Source: Benincasa hispida (lineage: Eukaryota; Streptophyta; Magnoliopsida; Cucurbitales; Cucurbitaceae). From it: a DNA stretch of 64,000 nucleotides. A program made the translations under genes and the position numbers. Below the pieces are notes generated by a model, which was given only the letters and a program-made list of their open reading frames with translations, made no database searches and had not been told where the DNA came from. Positions 10,601 to 21,667 of the stretch are shown here, in pieces. The DNA lies in contig NC_052354.1 of NCBI RefSeq assembly GCF_009727055.1, forward strand, positions 44,621,777-44,685,776. The letters run 5' to 3'. Numbering within the stretch: the stretch's first letter is position 1; each line of letters opens with the position of its first letter.

Positions 10601-12229
10601 AAATTATAGGTTCATCTTCTTGAACTTGAGGCCTGAGCTTCTCCCTTGTGATCCTTATGGAGTTCTTAAAATTTGAATTGATGTGCAAGGGAAGTTCTAA
10701 ACTTGTGCTTCGCGGCCTCTTGGACTATAAGTTGTATGTTTTGAAGATTTTAGATATGAAGAATGAAGAATTAGAAGAGCTTAATATGGCCTTTTTATGT
10801 AACATTAAATTCATATGTTACATACAATGTTTCTTCATGTCTGGGGATGAAATTAGTTGCTGGGGTAGATTTGAGATGAACTTGATCCCAAAAATGAAAG
10901 AAAGTATATACATATTCTTGTGTTTTTTGTTTTAGGTTCTTCAAATTGGCTGTGCACAACCTTTGTGAGGTTGGGTGGGTGCAAAGGTGAGTGATGTTCA
11001 AGAAAATTTTCTATACATGTGTTTTTTGTACAAAGAATGTGGGGGTTTGGAGGTGGTCAAGTGGGCTTTGAATCCCATTTCAACCAAATCTCAATATTGA
11101 AAATTGAAATCTCATAATCTGATCAGTATATTCGTAATATTGAAATTTCAATATTTGCTGGTCTATCTATTATAGGTTAGAGTAAGGATCACAAAAGATA
11201 ATTTTTATTGGCTTTCAAGTATAGTTTTATTCTTTGAGTTAATAGTTACAGATCTAGTAAGAAGATAAATTGACGTCCATTGGAAAACTTAAGTTTACGG
11301 TTTTGGAAAAAAAAAAAAAAAAAAAAGGACGATCCGAGGAAAAAAAAAATGTAGGAGGGGCCTTAGGGCTACGGATCTAATGAGAAAAAAAACATATAGA
11401 CGTCCATGGATGCCTTAATTGATAGGATTTTTATAGGATGACCTGAATGGTGGAGAAACAATGAAATTCGCTTCACTTTTTTAAAATGAGGTTTTTTTTT
11501 TATCCTTTGTTGATAACAAATTCTAGTAAAATTATTAGTATGAAACCCTCGTGCACGTAGATTGACTCTCTCACTCTTACTCTCTTCCCTTTCTTCACAA
11601 TCTCGTTATCCTCTCTCCTTTCTCGCTTGATCTTATTCTTAGATCTCGCTTTTTGGCGTTCAGTCTCGTTCTATAATACAAACTAAAATAAGGGAGAGAA
11701 AAATACTCGTTGGATCTAGAGGAAGCTGGTCGTGCATGTTGGATTTGGTTGCTCTTCGTTGGAGAAGAAAATGTGAGGAAGAGATAAAGAAAGTGGGGGT
11801 AGTTTTGAAATTTGCAAGGTTAAAAAACTTAACTTTTAAAAAGTGTGGCAAAAATCATTTTAGATTTGAGAAATGAGTCTTTTAATCAATATCTCTACAT
11901 CGATATTGAACTTGATACTTCAAACATAGAGTTAGACTTGATAATTCAACTCTACCTAACTCAACTCAGAGGGTAAAATCAAAATGAAACAAACTCGAAG
12001 TTGAACATCAAATAAGAATGGTCTAAAGAAAAAAAAATAAAATATTGAGAGGGTATTTCGGGCACTGAGTTGAATTATGAAATCTAGAATTAATAGGCTG
12101 GTGTTAGGAAATTTTTGTTTGGGTTGCCGAGTTGTAAGATGAAGTTCTTCAATCAATGTACAAAGTAGATAAATGAAAAGTAAAAGTAAAGTTACTCAAT
12201 AAATGTATCACTTTTAATAATGATTAAGT
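10601..12229 (+). other. 3' UTR of SNU23 and intergenic sequence
   Basis: The 3' UTR probably runs to about 10930. Beyond it are poly-A runs (about 11308-11326 and 11339-11349), a pyrimidine-rich stretch at 11560-11640 and AT-rich sequence with no coding potential that I trust. Confidence 0.4.
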
Positions 12230-12515
12230 TTAAATGCTTCTTTGATCACTATGTTTTTAACTTTAGCTCACTTTGGTCTCTACTTTCAAAATGTTCATTT
12301 TGGTTCTTGTTCTTTCAAAAGTGACCATTTTTGCCACTTCCTTCTCATTTTTTCTTTATTTTTAGGATATCAAAATGATCACCTTTTGAAAGTATCAAAA
12401 TGAACATTCTGAAAGTATATGGACTAAAATAAACTAAAATTAAAATTATAAAGACCAAAATAATTTTTTAAAAAAATACATGAACTAAAATGAACCAAAA
12501 TCAAAAGTCAAAAGT
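12230..12515. repeat. Fold-back (MITE-like) repeat
   Basis: The left arm contains CTTTCAAAATGTTCATTTTG and TTTTGGTTC. The right arm contains the complements CAAAATGAACATTCTGAAAG and GAACCAAAATC in inverse order. It is similar in style to 1740-2035. It has no coding capacity, and the target duplication was not resolved. Confidence 0.5.
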
Positions 12516-12587
12516 GTAGTATTGAAATAAGTATCAGAACTAAATAAGATCGTTGGACTTCCCAAATCCAATTGGATCCGGTGGATG

Positions 12588-13110
12588 GATGACCCAAAAG
12601 TTGGGCAAAAGATGTGAAATGCCCTAGTTTTTTAAAAAAATGTCGAACGACCCTTTGTTGACGTCAAATTGGGGTAAAATTACCAAAATATACTCACACG
12701 CACACGAAAAAGCAATCTCGCTCTTGCACGCAGAAAAGACCCATTTTTCTTTCCCTTCTCGCTAGTCTCGCTCTTCCATTTTTCACTGGTTTCGCTCTTC
12801 CTTTCCTCACACAGTTTTGCCAGGCACTCGACATCAACAATCACTCTCCTCAGAGCTGCTCGTGTGAACTCACTGTACCGAAGAAGAAAAAAATGCAACA
12901 GAGAATAAGTTGGAGAAGAAGATGCAACGGAAGAAGTCGGGAGAAAGGACGAGGAAAAAGAAAAAGGAAAAAAGGAAAAAAGAAACATGGAGAAAACAAG
13001 AAAACAAGAGACAATATTGTAATTTCACATCATTATAATATCATCAAAGAGTCATTTGATATTTTCTTTCAAAATTTAGATCATTTGACATTTTGGAGCT
13101 TTGACAATTA
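12588..13110. mobile_element. Short element with inverted ends, related to 39885-40410
   Basis: The left end has GATGACCCAAAAGTTGG and the right end the inverted ATCATTTGACATTTTGG. The centre is a purine-rich GAAGAAAAAG region with a TTGACGTCAAATTGGGGTAA block that also occurs inverted near 40320. It lies directly in front of the PPR gene, so it may contribute to that gene's promoter. Confidence 0.45.
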
Positions 13111-13195
13111 TCTCAATTCCACTCCCCGCCAATTTTCATACTTTGTAATTCTCTTCTTCTTCTTCTCTCCAAATCCCGTTAGCAATCTCTATAAC

Positions 13196-14650
13196 ATGAA
13201 CAAGAACTGTCTGGAGATCGAGCGGAGAATCCTCCGCCTCCTTCACGGCGAAAAATCCCGAACCCATCTCACTGAAATCCACGCCCACTTCCTCCGCCAT
13301 GGCCTCCACCAATCCAACCAAATCCTCGCCCATTTCATCTCCATTTGCGCCGCTTTCAATCACATTTCCTATGCCAGTCGCCTCTTTTCACAATCCCATA
13401 ACCCCAACATCTTCCTCTTCAATTCCATCATCAAAGCCCACTCCCTCTGCCCCCCCTTCCAACAATCCCTTCTCCTGTTTTCCTCTATGAAGAATCACAG
13501 GATTGTTCCTGACGAGTACACTTTTGCGCCGCTGCTTAAATCCTGTGCGAATCTTCGTGAGTATAGTCTTGGTCAGTGTGTGATTGCTGAAGTTTTGCGT
13601 CGTGGGTTTTACTGTTTTGGGTCTATTCGTATTGGGGTTGTTGAGTTGTATGTTTGTTGTGAAAGGATGGAGGATGCGCGGAAGGTGTTTGATGAAATGC
13701 CTCATAGGGATGTGGTTGTTTGGAACTTGATGATTCGTGGGTTTTGCAAGATGGGTAATGTTGATTTTGGCTTGTATCTCTTTAGGCAAATGAATGAACG
13801 TAGCCTAATTTCTTGGAACACTATGTTATCCTGTTTAGCTCAAAGTAGATGCGATGCTGAAGCTTTGGAACTCTTTCAACAGATGGAAGAATGTGGTTTT
13901 AAACCTGATGAGGTTACTGTGGTCACAATGTTGCCTGTATGTTCTCGTTTGGGAGCTCTTGATGTTGGACAAAGAATCCATAATTATGCAAGTTCTAAGG
14001 GAGATATGGTAGATAATACAACCATTGGGAATTCGCTTGTCGATTTTTACTGTAAATGTGGGAATGTAGAAAGGGCTTACAACATTTTTCAGAAAATGAC
14101 TTGCAAAAGTGTTGTCTCTTGGAATACAATGATTTTGGGTTTTGCTTTAAATGGGAATGGGGAATTTGCTATTGACCTTTTTATGAAGATGGGAAAAGAG
14201 GATGTGAAGCCTAATGATGCAACATTTGTAGCTGTCTTGACCGCTTGTGTTCACTCGGGATTGTTAGAAAAGGGTCGAGAGCTATTTTCTTCAATGGCTG
14301 ATAAGTATGAAATCCAGCCAAAACTCGAACATTTTGGTTGTATGGTTGATCTTTTGGGACGTGGTGGATGTTTGGAGGAGGCTCATAACTTGATTAAAAG
14401 CATGCCAATGCAACCAAATGCCACTTTATGGGGTGCTTTGCTTGGCGCTTGCCGAACTCATGGTAACTTGAAACTTGCAGAAATGGCAGTGAAAGAGCTT
14501 TCCAGTCTTGAACCATGGAACTCTGGTAATTATGTATTGTTGTCAAATATGTTGGCAGAAGAAGGAAGATGGGAAGATGTTGAGAATGTCAGACGTTGGA
14601 TGAAAGGAAAGAGCGTCAAGAAAGCACCTGGACAGAGTGCAAGTGGGTAA
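13196..14650 (+). CDS. Pentatricopeptide repeat protein, PLS class with E domain, 484 aa, intronless
   Basis: The ATG at 13196 opens MNKNCLEIERRILRLLHG. Tandem degenerate 31-36-residue repeats follow. Examples are NIFLFNSIIKAHS, PDEYTFAPLLKSCANL, DVVVWNLMIRGFCKMGNVD, SLISWNTMLSCLAQ, KPDEVTVVTMLPVCSRLG, SVVSWNTMILGFALNG and KPNDATFVAVLTACVHSGLL. The last 75 residues (TLWGALLGACRTHGN...NYVLLSNMLAEEGRW...) are an E motif, and there is no DYW deaminase. E-class PPR proteins bind single-stranded organelle RNA and usually support C-to-U editing with a partner supplying deaminase activity. The length and sequence style resemble Arabidopsis At1g09190. The frame is open for 101 codons upstream, but that part is low-complexity and I do not take it as protein. 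Confidence 0.93.
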   Translation: MNKNCLEIERRILRLLHGEKSRTHLTEIHAHFLRHGLHQSNQILAHFISICAAFNHISYASRLFSQSHNPNIFLFNSIIKAHSLCPPFQQSLLLFSSMKNHRIVPDEYTFAPLLKSCANLREYSLGQCVIAEVLRRGFYCFGSIRIGVVELYVCCERMEDARKVFDEMPHRDVVVWNLMIRGFCKMGNVDFGLYLFRQMNERSLISWNTMLSCLAQSRCDAEALELFQQMEECGFKPDEVTVVTMLPVCSRLGALDVGQRIHNYASSKGDMVDNTTIGNSLVDFYCKCGNVERAYNIFQKMTCKSVVSWNTMILGFALNGNGEFAIDLFMKMGKEDVKPNDATFVAVLTACVHSGLLEKGRELFSSMADKYEIQPKLEHFGCMVDLLGRGGCLEEAHNLIKSMPMQPNATLWGALLGACRTHGNLKLAEMAVKELSSLEPWNSGNYVLLSNMLAEEGRWEDVENVRRWMKGKSVKKAPGQSASG

Positions 14651-15177
14651 CTATTAATCTTGATACTTATACCTCTTCAATGGGTTGTAACATACAGGCC
14701 TTGAGTTCGGTTCAAGCCATAATGTTGAAAATATCTGTTGAATTAGATTGGAGTTCAGCATTTTCAGCCATCTCGACCTGCACTGCTCCAACGTGCTTAG
14801 TAATGCATAAACTCTAAAGCGAAAGTAGTCATTGACTATGGATTCCTCTCAATTCGTATGCCGAACTTGTCTCAATCAAATGGAAGAGAAGAGAAACCTC
14901 TATGGAAATTGGAATCCCTTCTCTAGTCCATGTTTAAGTTAGACATGGTAAAGCTTCTAGTGCTGTTTCATGCTAAGTACAAAGCTTTTACCTTCGAGAT
15001 CCACTGGATTGTTTCTCTATAGAAGATTGATCTCAGAGGCTCAAGAGTCAAGAAGGGTAAGTAAGAAAGAAGAAGAGCAAGAAGTAAATGGGAACACGTT
15101 CTTACATGTAAAAAAGAAGTTTCCTCGTTGAAACTTCAAACTTTGACCCAGAATGTAATGGATTGGTACTTTGTAGA
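14651..15177 (+). other. 3' flank of the PPR gene
   Basis: No gene is visible. It ends at the point where similarity to the right flank of the copia element (26945 onward) begins. Confidence 0.4.
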
Positions 15178-15341
15178 GTTCAATAAGTAGACTTTTAATT
15201 TTCAGTTTTCTCCCGTTAGGTAATTTTGACCCAAACCATATCAATTAAATTACCTTTTAATTATTGTTATTTTTTTCTTTTTGGTTTTGGGTCCTGAGTC
15301 CTGATGATGCTGAATGAAGCTGACAAAAAAAAAAAAGAAAA

Positions 15342-15419
15342 TGGAGTTGCAGGGTATCGACATCCATACATCTCACATGCTAAGTAGCGTTTTACCATTT
15401 ATGGTGATTTAGATCCCCA
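15342..15419 (-). pseudogene. tRNA-Ala-derived pseudogene
   Basis: The minus strand still shows a tRNA-Ala outline (CTTAGCATGTGAGA around the anticodon AGC and a GGGTATCGA-like T loop on the plus strand), but the D arm and acceptor stem are degraded. Its twin is at 27100-27176. Confidence 0.7.
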
Positions 15420-15519
15420 TCACTTTTTATCCAACTTTATGACTAACAACATCAATTTCATATTTTTTTTTCTTTTGAGTGATGGTGATGGGTACGAAAA
15501 TATGACAATAAAAAACATT

Positions 15520-15592
15520 TGGAGATGTGGGGTATCGATCCCTATACCTCTCACATGCTAAGTGAGCACTCTACCATCTGAGCTACATTCCC
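15520..15592 (-). tRNA. tRNA-Ala(AGC), slightly degenerate copy
   Basis: 73 nt. The anticodon loop is CTTAGCATG with stem CTCAC/GTGAG. The A box is TAGCTCAGATGG and the B-box region is GGATCGATACC. Compared with 27275-27347 it carries an acceptor mismatch at pair 4-69 and a T-stem mismatch, so it may be non-functional. Confidence 0.75.
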
Positions 15593-15599
15593 ATTGTGT

Positions 15600-15909
15600 T
15601 GAGTAGGATCAACATTTTTATTATCTAATTTTAACACACATAATATAATTTACCCTGCAGCTTTTCTTTTGAGTTGGTCAATGATGGTGATGGGACAAAG
15701 ATAAAGGTGTTCACGGTTTGGTTCGGTTCGGTTCGGTAACCACAGATTTTAAAGTGTATTTTCTGAAATCGAACCAATCGCATGTTTCGTTCTGCAGTTT
15801 TTGTATGTTTTTTCATATTTTCTAAATTATAAGTGGTTCGATTATGTTTGATTTCAAGTTTTTTTTTATTTTTTTATACTTTTTCATATTTTCTATATTA
15901 TATATATAT
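15600..15909. other. Intergenic AT-rich sequence before the copia LTR
   Basis: A short direct repeat GGTTCGGTTCGGTTCGG is at about 15720-15736. Otherwise it is T-rich, ending in a TATATATAT run that borders the LTR. Confidence 0.4.
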
Positions 15910-16266
15910 TGTTGGGTGAAAATTTAACTTTCAAAACAAAGAGAGAACCAACCTTTTTCGTTGGAGAATCCTACATTGGAAAATTTGGTGTTAAAAGTCT
16001 CATTTTATGTACTCCAATCTTGAGTTTTGGGCTTGGGTCCCAAGGGGTATCCATGTTTTAGAGGGAGTGAGGAGATAGACCAATATGGGTTCGGTGGACA
16101 TCCGACATGCGCGCCGTCGTCCGGTCGGGCGTGGCGAGGCACGTGTGTGTGTGATGATTATTTTTAATAAAAATATTACTTTATTTATTATTATTTTTTT
16201 TATATTTTTTAATCGAAAAAGAGGAGGAAATGGTTCGTTCTGTTCCGTCGCATTCGTCCGCCTGTT
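15910..16266 (+). mobile_element. Copia 5' LTR, first ~360 bp, truncated at an N
   Basis: It starts TGTTGGGTGAAAATTTAAC and aligns with the 3' LTR from 26159 (TGTTGGCTGAAAATTTAAC) through the GTGGCGAGG and AATAAAAATATTA blocks. It stops at the N at 16267, about halfway along the LTR. Confidence 0.85.
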
Positions 16267-16267
16267 N
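16267..16267. other. Assembly join (single N) inside the copia 5' LTR
   Basis: Left of the N is copia LTR. Right of it is the 42-base segment shared with 7962-8003, then Athila-like sequence. Confidence 0.9.
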
Positions 16268-16309
16268 CTGGTAAAATGTAGGGATGCTGGGAAAGAAGAA
16301 AATCTGTAT

Positions 16310-16985
16310 GCTATGGCGCTAGGGTTTCTGATTGCAAAGATGAGGTAACATTTCCAAAATGAGGTAAGGATTCTATTTATAGGTTTGGTCGTAGTGGGCC
16401 CAACGCGATTTTTGCAGCGACAGGCCTCAAGACACTCAAAAGGTGCGTCGCTCGACTTTCTTCATTTATGGGATTTCAAAAAAAAAATGTCCTTTCGTCC
16501 GCCGAATCATCATTATTTTGAAATACTAAACGAGTGGACTTCCCCACATTACAAAAAGAATTTTCTTTAATATTTTATTCGAATGGACGCAAGATAAAGA
16601 TTAACGCAATGTGCTCACCAACGCAAATGCATCTTCGCAGAGGACAGGCAACAACGTATACATCCCCGCAACACACCCCTTAACCAAACACATTTCTGGA
16701 GGATACCTCAACATAGTGCATTTAGCTAAGGCGGGCAAAGGTCATATGCGAGCGCAACACACCCCTCAGCTCAATACAGTTGAGTTGGGTGAACGCAAAC
16801 GTATCTTATTGGTTCAAAATGTGTCCATTGTTGTCTTGCATACTTGTTGTTGATTATATGATTTTATATTTTTTTTTTCATCAACGCAAGTACTATGGCT
16901 TGCAGCAATCAATTTTTCTTTATTACTCAATCATTCACCATTTAAAGCTCAACACATTAATTATGGAAAAGCTTAAAGAATTAAA
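16310..16985 (-). repeat. Athila-like internal region, non-coding part
   Basis: Rich in ACGCAA/TTGCGT words. 16600-16850 is the inverted counterpart of 20930-21080, with the shared core CAACACACCCC. No intact gene is seen. Confidence 0.55.
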
Positions 16986-18415
16986 GACTATACGGAAATA
17001 AATGCCAAGGAAATAAATGAAGAATTAAAGTCATAAAACCAATAACGAATTAAATAAGCAAGTGAAGACAAAATTCAAGAATTTAAAGAGATAGAAATTT
17101 AAGAAAGCATTAAACATAGTGGTGAGATATGGACCGACATATGCGTTTCTTGAATGAGCGCAATCCACATCTCCGTAGGCGTTCCTACTTGCCTGCCCAA
17201 TATCCTAGGGACATTGCTCCTTTCCTGTAGATCCCGGGGCTTCTAAATTGCTGGGCAACGTTCCTGGTGCTCTGCTTCTCAGCTCGGAAGCTAGCTGACC
17301 CACCTAGTCTCCAAATTTCTAATTGAAGACGCCCCCGCTTGCATCACTGTGTCATTTTTATCCATATATTGCTTCAGCAGTGTCTCCAAAGAGCTTTCAG
17401 AAGTGTTAGAAGATGAGGGTTGCTGGTGATGCGACTATCTCGGCTGCCCTTGATTTGAATTTTGGTGAAAAGGGGGATTCCCTCGACTGCCACTTTGATG
17501 GTTGATTGGCCCCCCTTGGTTGGGATTTCCTCCTCAACCGAAGTTAGGATGGCTTCTCCAGCCAAGATTATAGGTGTTGTTGAAGGGATTGTTCTAGATG
17601 GTTGTTGGATGTTCGATGGGCACATTTCAACTGCATGAGCCCCTCAACAATTGACGCAACTTATTGCGGCCACTTGAGCCGACGCAAGAGATTATGCTGA
17701 TTGTTGAGGGATGACTCCTTTATTAATTGCCATTGATTAGAGGATAGAAGTCATCGCGACCATTTGTGCGGCCAACATGGTCATTGTCTCTGCAGGGACA
17801 ATGGCAGTTTCATTCTTTCGTCTATCGGTGCTTCAGCCTCCATATCCATCATCGATCCAATAGTCCAAGATGACCTTAGCCTCTGTGTATGTTTTATACA
17901 TAAGACCTCCTACCGCGGAGGAATCAGCAATAGTCTGCGTTGATCTGTTCAGACCGTTATAAAAAGTTTCCATCAGGACACAATCGGGGATCCCGATATG
18001 CGGGCAATTTTTCACCAGTCTTCTAAATCGCACCCAGGCGGTGCTAAGGGCTGTCTCTTATACACATCTGTGTAAGGGAACAAATATAGTCTTATATTCT
18101 TCGGGCTTACGCCAGGTAGAGAGAAGTTGTTGTACATTTCGGCAAAGCTGGTCAGGTGGGCGTGTGGGTCTTCACCTTACAGCCCCTAAATTGCCCGACA
18201 TTTTGGATCATCTGAAGCATGACCAGCTTAATTTCAAACCTTGCATTCTCCTCAACAGTAGGCCTCGAAATCCCAGGCGAAAAGTCATACAGGTTGGGTG
18301 TTGCGTAATTCCTCATGGGAATGTTGTGGTTAGCTACCAAGAAGAAAGGATCATGCGCTAGTCGAACAGCTCCTTAATTCACTACCGATACCGCATTATC
18401 GTTATTGTCTGCCAT
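16986..18415 (-). pseudogene. Athila-like gag, broken and carrying adapter sequence
   Basis: The ATG is at 18415 (MADNNDNAV), 200 bases downstream of the primer-binding site. Conserved gag blocks follow: RNYATPNLYDFSPGI with FEIKLVMLQMIQNVGQF, a LTSFAEMYNNFSLPGV stretch, RFRRLVKNCPHIG...TFYNGLN (17833-18033), and MCPSNIQQPS with NNPFNNTYNLGW in the C-terminal part (17374-17625). The reading frame has an early stop (about codon 14), several frameshifts, and a Tn5 mosaic end at 18051-18069 where a central gag segment is missing. In live elements Gag packages the genomic RNA; this copy cannot encode it. Protease, RT and integrase of this element are not seen in the window. Confidence 0.8.
18051..18069. 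other. Tn5/Nextera mosaic end, single copy inside gag
   Basis: An exact 19-nt CTGTCTCTTATACACATCT. The gag blocks on either side are not adjacent in a normal Athila gag, so this marks a chimeric read junction rather than an insertion. Confidence 0.93.
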
Positions 18416-18617
18416 ACTTGCTGCCTTCTTTTTCCTAATTCGATTCTGACGTGCCCATGCACGAAAGGTACACTTGATCTCAGGGTCAGCTTCGAATTCT
18501 GGTTTAGCACCAGTACTTATAAACTGTCAAGCTGTTTTTCGCGTTGAATAGTCAGTACAATGAGATCTGTCCTACAAAATACCACAAACACACTTAAATA
18601 ATAAACCGTTAACCATA

Positions 18618-18635
18618 TCCTCAGCAACGGCACCA
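18618..18635 (-). other. Primer-binding site, tRNA-Asp type
   Basis: The minus strand reads TGGTGCCGTTGCTGAGGA, just inside the LTR. It differs slightly from TGGCGCCGTTGCCGGGGA, the complement of the plant tRNA-Asp 3' end used by Athila/Tat elements. Confidence 0.8.
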
Positions 18636-18641
18636 TAAACT

Positions 18642-20478
18642 TATAACGTTGGAGTTATGCTATACGATGCACGCACAGTTCAAGCCGATTGATATACAAC
18701 AATGCCCTGACTTGACTAAATTCATGCAATACTACTTCTAGATATGCGTTATTCATAGATGTTCTAGTAGTATTCTATGCGTTGTCACAAGTTTCCTTAC
18801 GTTGGAACCAAGTATAATTCCATCGCAAGTTTCTCGATGCGATCCGAGGTCGAACACAGGGACTGTTTAAGGTTATTGCATTATGTTTATGATACATGCG
18901 ACCAGGTTTTTCAATCTTTAAAAGTATAGGTTGTGCAAGTATATAAAAATTGCAATAAAGTAAAGGAAAGCAGTAAAAATGCGATATTAAAATAAAGTGC
19001 AGTAAACCTAAGCTAAGATGGTACAAGATACAGACTTCATGATAAAAGATACTGAGGTCAAGGTTGGCTGTGAAGATTCTACAAAGATCATGTAATGCGG
19101 CGGCAAGTCTTATGTATGAAACAGAATAGAAAGATAACTAATATAACTATCGCAAGTTCTTAATTGCATTGAAGTGATAAGTACAGTTCCGTTTTTCCCT
19201 TAGCATACACCTTTCAGTGATCGGCCGATTTCCCACATGTCTGTGGTGAAACAGAGACGAACGTAATGAACGCAAGGTTACTTCCTTGTTTGGAAGTACT
19301 ACTCGCTCTAGTTAACGCATTCTTCTGACATTCTCTCGATAAATTAGAACGACATCTTCACTTCTGCTCTCACAGGTGAAGATGTCGTCTAGCATGCCTT
19401 AACTAAACGCAATTTATCTCTTTAACACAAATTAAGTACTCGTTTAATTCATATTAACTACCAAGGGATTAAGAACATATCATGAAGAAAGCGATAAAAT
19501 GAGGAACGGAAATAGACAGAAAAGTGGTGATGAAAGCGATCAAGACATTCAATAAATCTAGCGTCTGATACATGGTGTGTGAATATAGAGATAAAGAAGA
19601 TGAACTACGATGATGAAAAGAGATAGAACATATACAAATAGCAGCAACATCTCAGCACCGATTTAGATTGAGACCTGCTTGTCGGATTGGATGGATTGGA
19701 CGGATGGATGAGCTTCCCTCTCAGGCTTGCTCAACCGATAGCAAGGATCTGAGTAAAAGAGCTTCGCGGCAGGGATCTGGCAAATGAAAACTGAGACTCA
19801 CCTCTTGGTCTTGCCTCTTCTTCTTCCCGGATTTCTTCAATTTAACACTAAGCTCAGCCTTTTTCTCAATATAATAGCAACAATTAGCCCCGTATCGAGT
19901 AACCTCTTTTCCTGTAAATTCTATGGGGTATTTATAGGTGAAGATCTTTGACTCCGGCCTTGTGGTCCCCACTTATTGTCATGGAAATTCCAAAGATTGA
20001 GGGATATTATTCCTTCTGTTATGCAATCAGACCGTCGAATCTATACAACCGTTAGTTGTACACGTGTCACAATCCTCTGCTTTTGCATTGCTCAGCTGCA
20101 TCTTTCAATCGAGTGTTTGCATGCGGTATTGTTTTTATTACTGCATGCGGTTGAAAGTCAGCTCTGGATCGACTGTCGCATTGCGCCGTCATTGCGTTAA
20201 TCATCTTTTCAGTATTGATTGATGGGCGCAATGTGACAAAGATGCGTTGGTCAGTTCTTCTTGAGCCTTGATCACAAGCGGTGACTTGGTTTCCCACAAA
20301 ACAGAGTAGAAATCTCCTTTTCTTCCATCTTAACAATGTTAATGGATGTAATTGCGATAATTCACAATTATTGTATTTCTAAGCTAATTTCCATACAATT
20401 GGCGCATATTTAATCTCTTTTGACCGCAATATCTAGATAAAGCAGTACAAAAAACTTGTATTTCTACAAGTTATAACA
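18642..20478 (-). mobile_element. Athila-like LTR (5' LTR on the minus strand), ~1.84 kb
   Basis: It aligns over its whole length with 2982-4802, with the same orientation and order of blocks. It has the PBS on its downstream (left) side and a degraded polypurine tract with the upstream GAGGACAAGC palindrome on its right. The minus-strand start is TGTTATAACTTGTAGAAATA. Confidence 0.85.
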
Positions 20479-21613
20479 TATATCTAAATTTAGATATATG
20501 CTTGTCCTCAAGCATATCTTTTACTAAATCAATAACACTGCATGCGGCGATCAATCGAATATGTAAAGAGCAACACATTTGCGGAGGATTCGGACGGATG
20601 TACAGCTTTCAGTTGTGCATTTTTGATGGGTTGATTGCATTTCAGAAGGAATATTTACTTCGCCATTTCAGGAACTACCATAACCATAAAGTGGGGACCA
20701 CGAAGTCAAAGAGCCAAGCTTCATCTATAAATAGCTTATACAAATTCACTGAGAAATATACTTGAATACATAGAGACGTGTATATACTGATCTGAGAGAC
20801 AGATTGGTCTGAAGCAGTTTCCAGAGTAGATCCGGGATAATCACGAGATAAGATCAAGAGGTGAGTCTCCGAGCAAAGAATCCTTTCCAACCCAAATGCA
20901 TTGTGCTTAGGGGTGTGTTGTGCTCGTATGTATTTTTCGCCCGTCCTTAACGAAGACGTACTAAGTTGAGGTAGGGTTGTGCTAGTAGAAATACCGTGCG
21001 TTTGTCCTCTAGAAATGTGTTGAATTAAGGGGTGTGTTGCATTGATACATGCGTCGTTGCCCATCTTCTGCAAAGATGCATTTGCGTTAATGGAAGTGTG
21101 GTGTTAATTTTCAATCCTGCACCCGTCTGAATCAAATACAAAAGATAAATTCTTCATTCTTTTTCTACATATAGAAGCTAATTCTTGATTCTTTGTACAT
21201 GCTTTTGTATTGCGTTATTTGTAATTCTTTGTATACTTGGTTAATTTTTAATACAACTGAGTAACAATTCTTTATGTATGCGTTAGCCTCTTCTTTATCT
21301 TCCTTTGTCAATTATTGCGATGTTCTTTATCTTTTATCTTGTGTTATTCATTGCGTTGCCATGATGACTTACATGCATACACTTAGTAACATTTCCCACA
21401 CTTTGTATTTTCTGACTAACACTTAAATAATTCGTAGCAATAGCACTACTTTACCTTTTATCCTTCAAAATTCTGCTCAAACCTTCGTTTCAAAATTTTG
21501 GACTTAAGTGTTTGTGATATTATGTCCAAATCGACGCAATGAGGACCTTGCGCATCTCTAAATTTAGGGTGGGAAAGGTCTGAGCAGATGCCGATCATTA
21601 AGAAAATGCATCC

Positions 21614-21667
<54 letters not shown>

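Larger units (their letters stand above)
15178..15599. repeat. Segmental duplication, left copy, carrying tRNA-Ala
   Basis: It matches 26945-27355 closely and in the same orientation, from TTCAATAAGTAGACTTTT to the GTGTTG after the tRNA. It includes one decayed and one near-complete tRNA-Ala. The two copies bracket the copia element and its inserts. Sequence diverges on both outer sides. Confidence 0.85.

Noticed and set aside
10458..11001. Short frames over the end of the SNU23 gene
   Set aside because: They overlap the last exon, its intron and 3' UTR, and carry no domain.
12893..13195. In-frame 101-codon extension upstream of the PPR start
   Set aside because: It is Arg/Lys-rich low-complexity sequence lying inside the inverted-end element. 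The ATG at 13196 begins a typical PPR N-terminus and gives the usual length.
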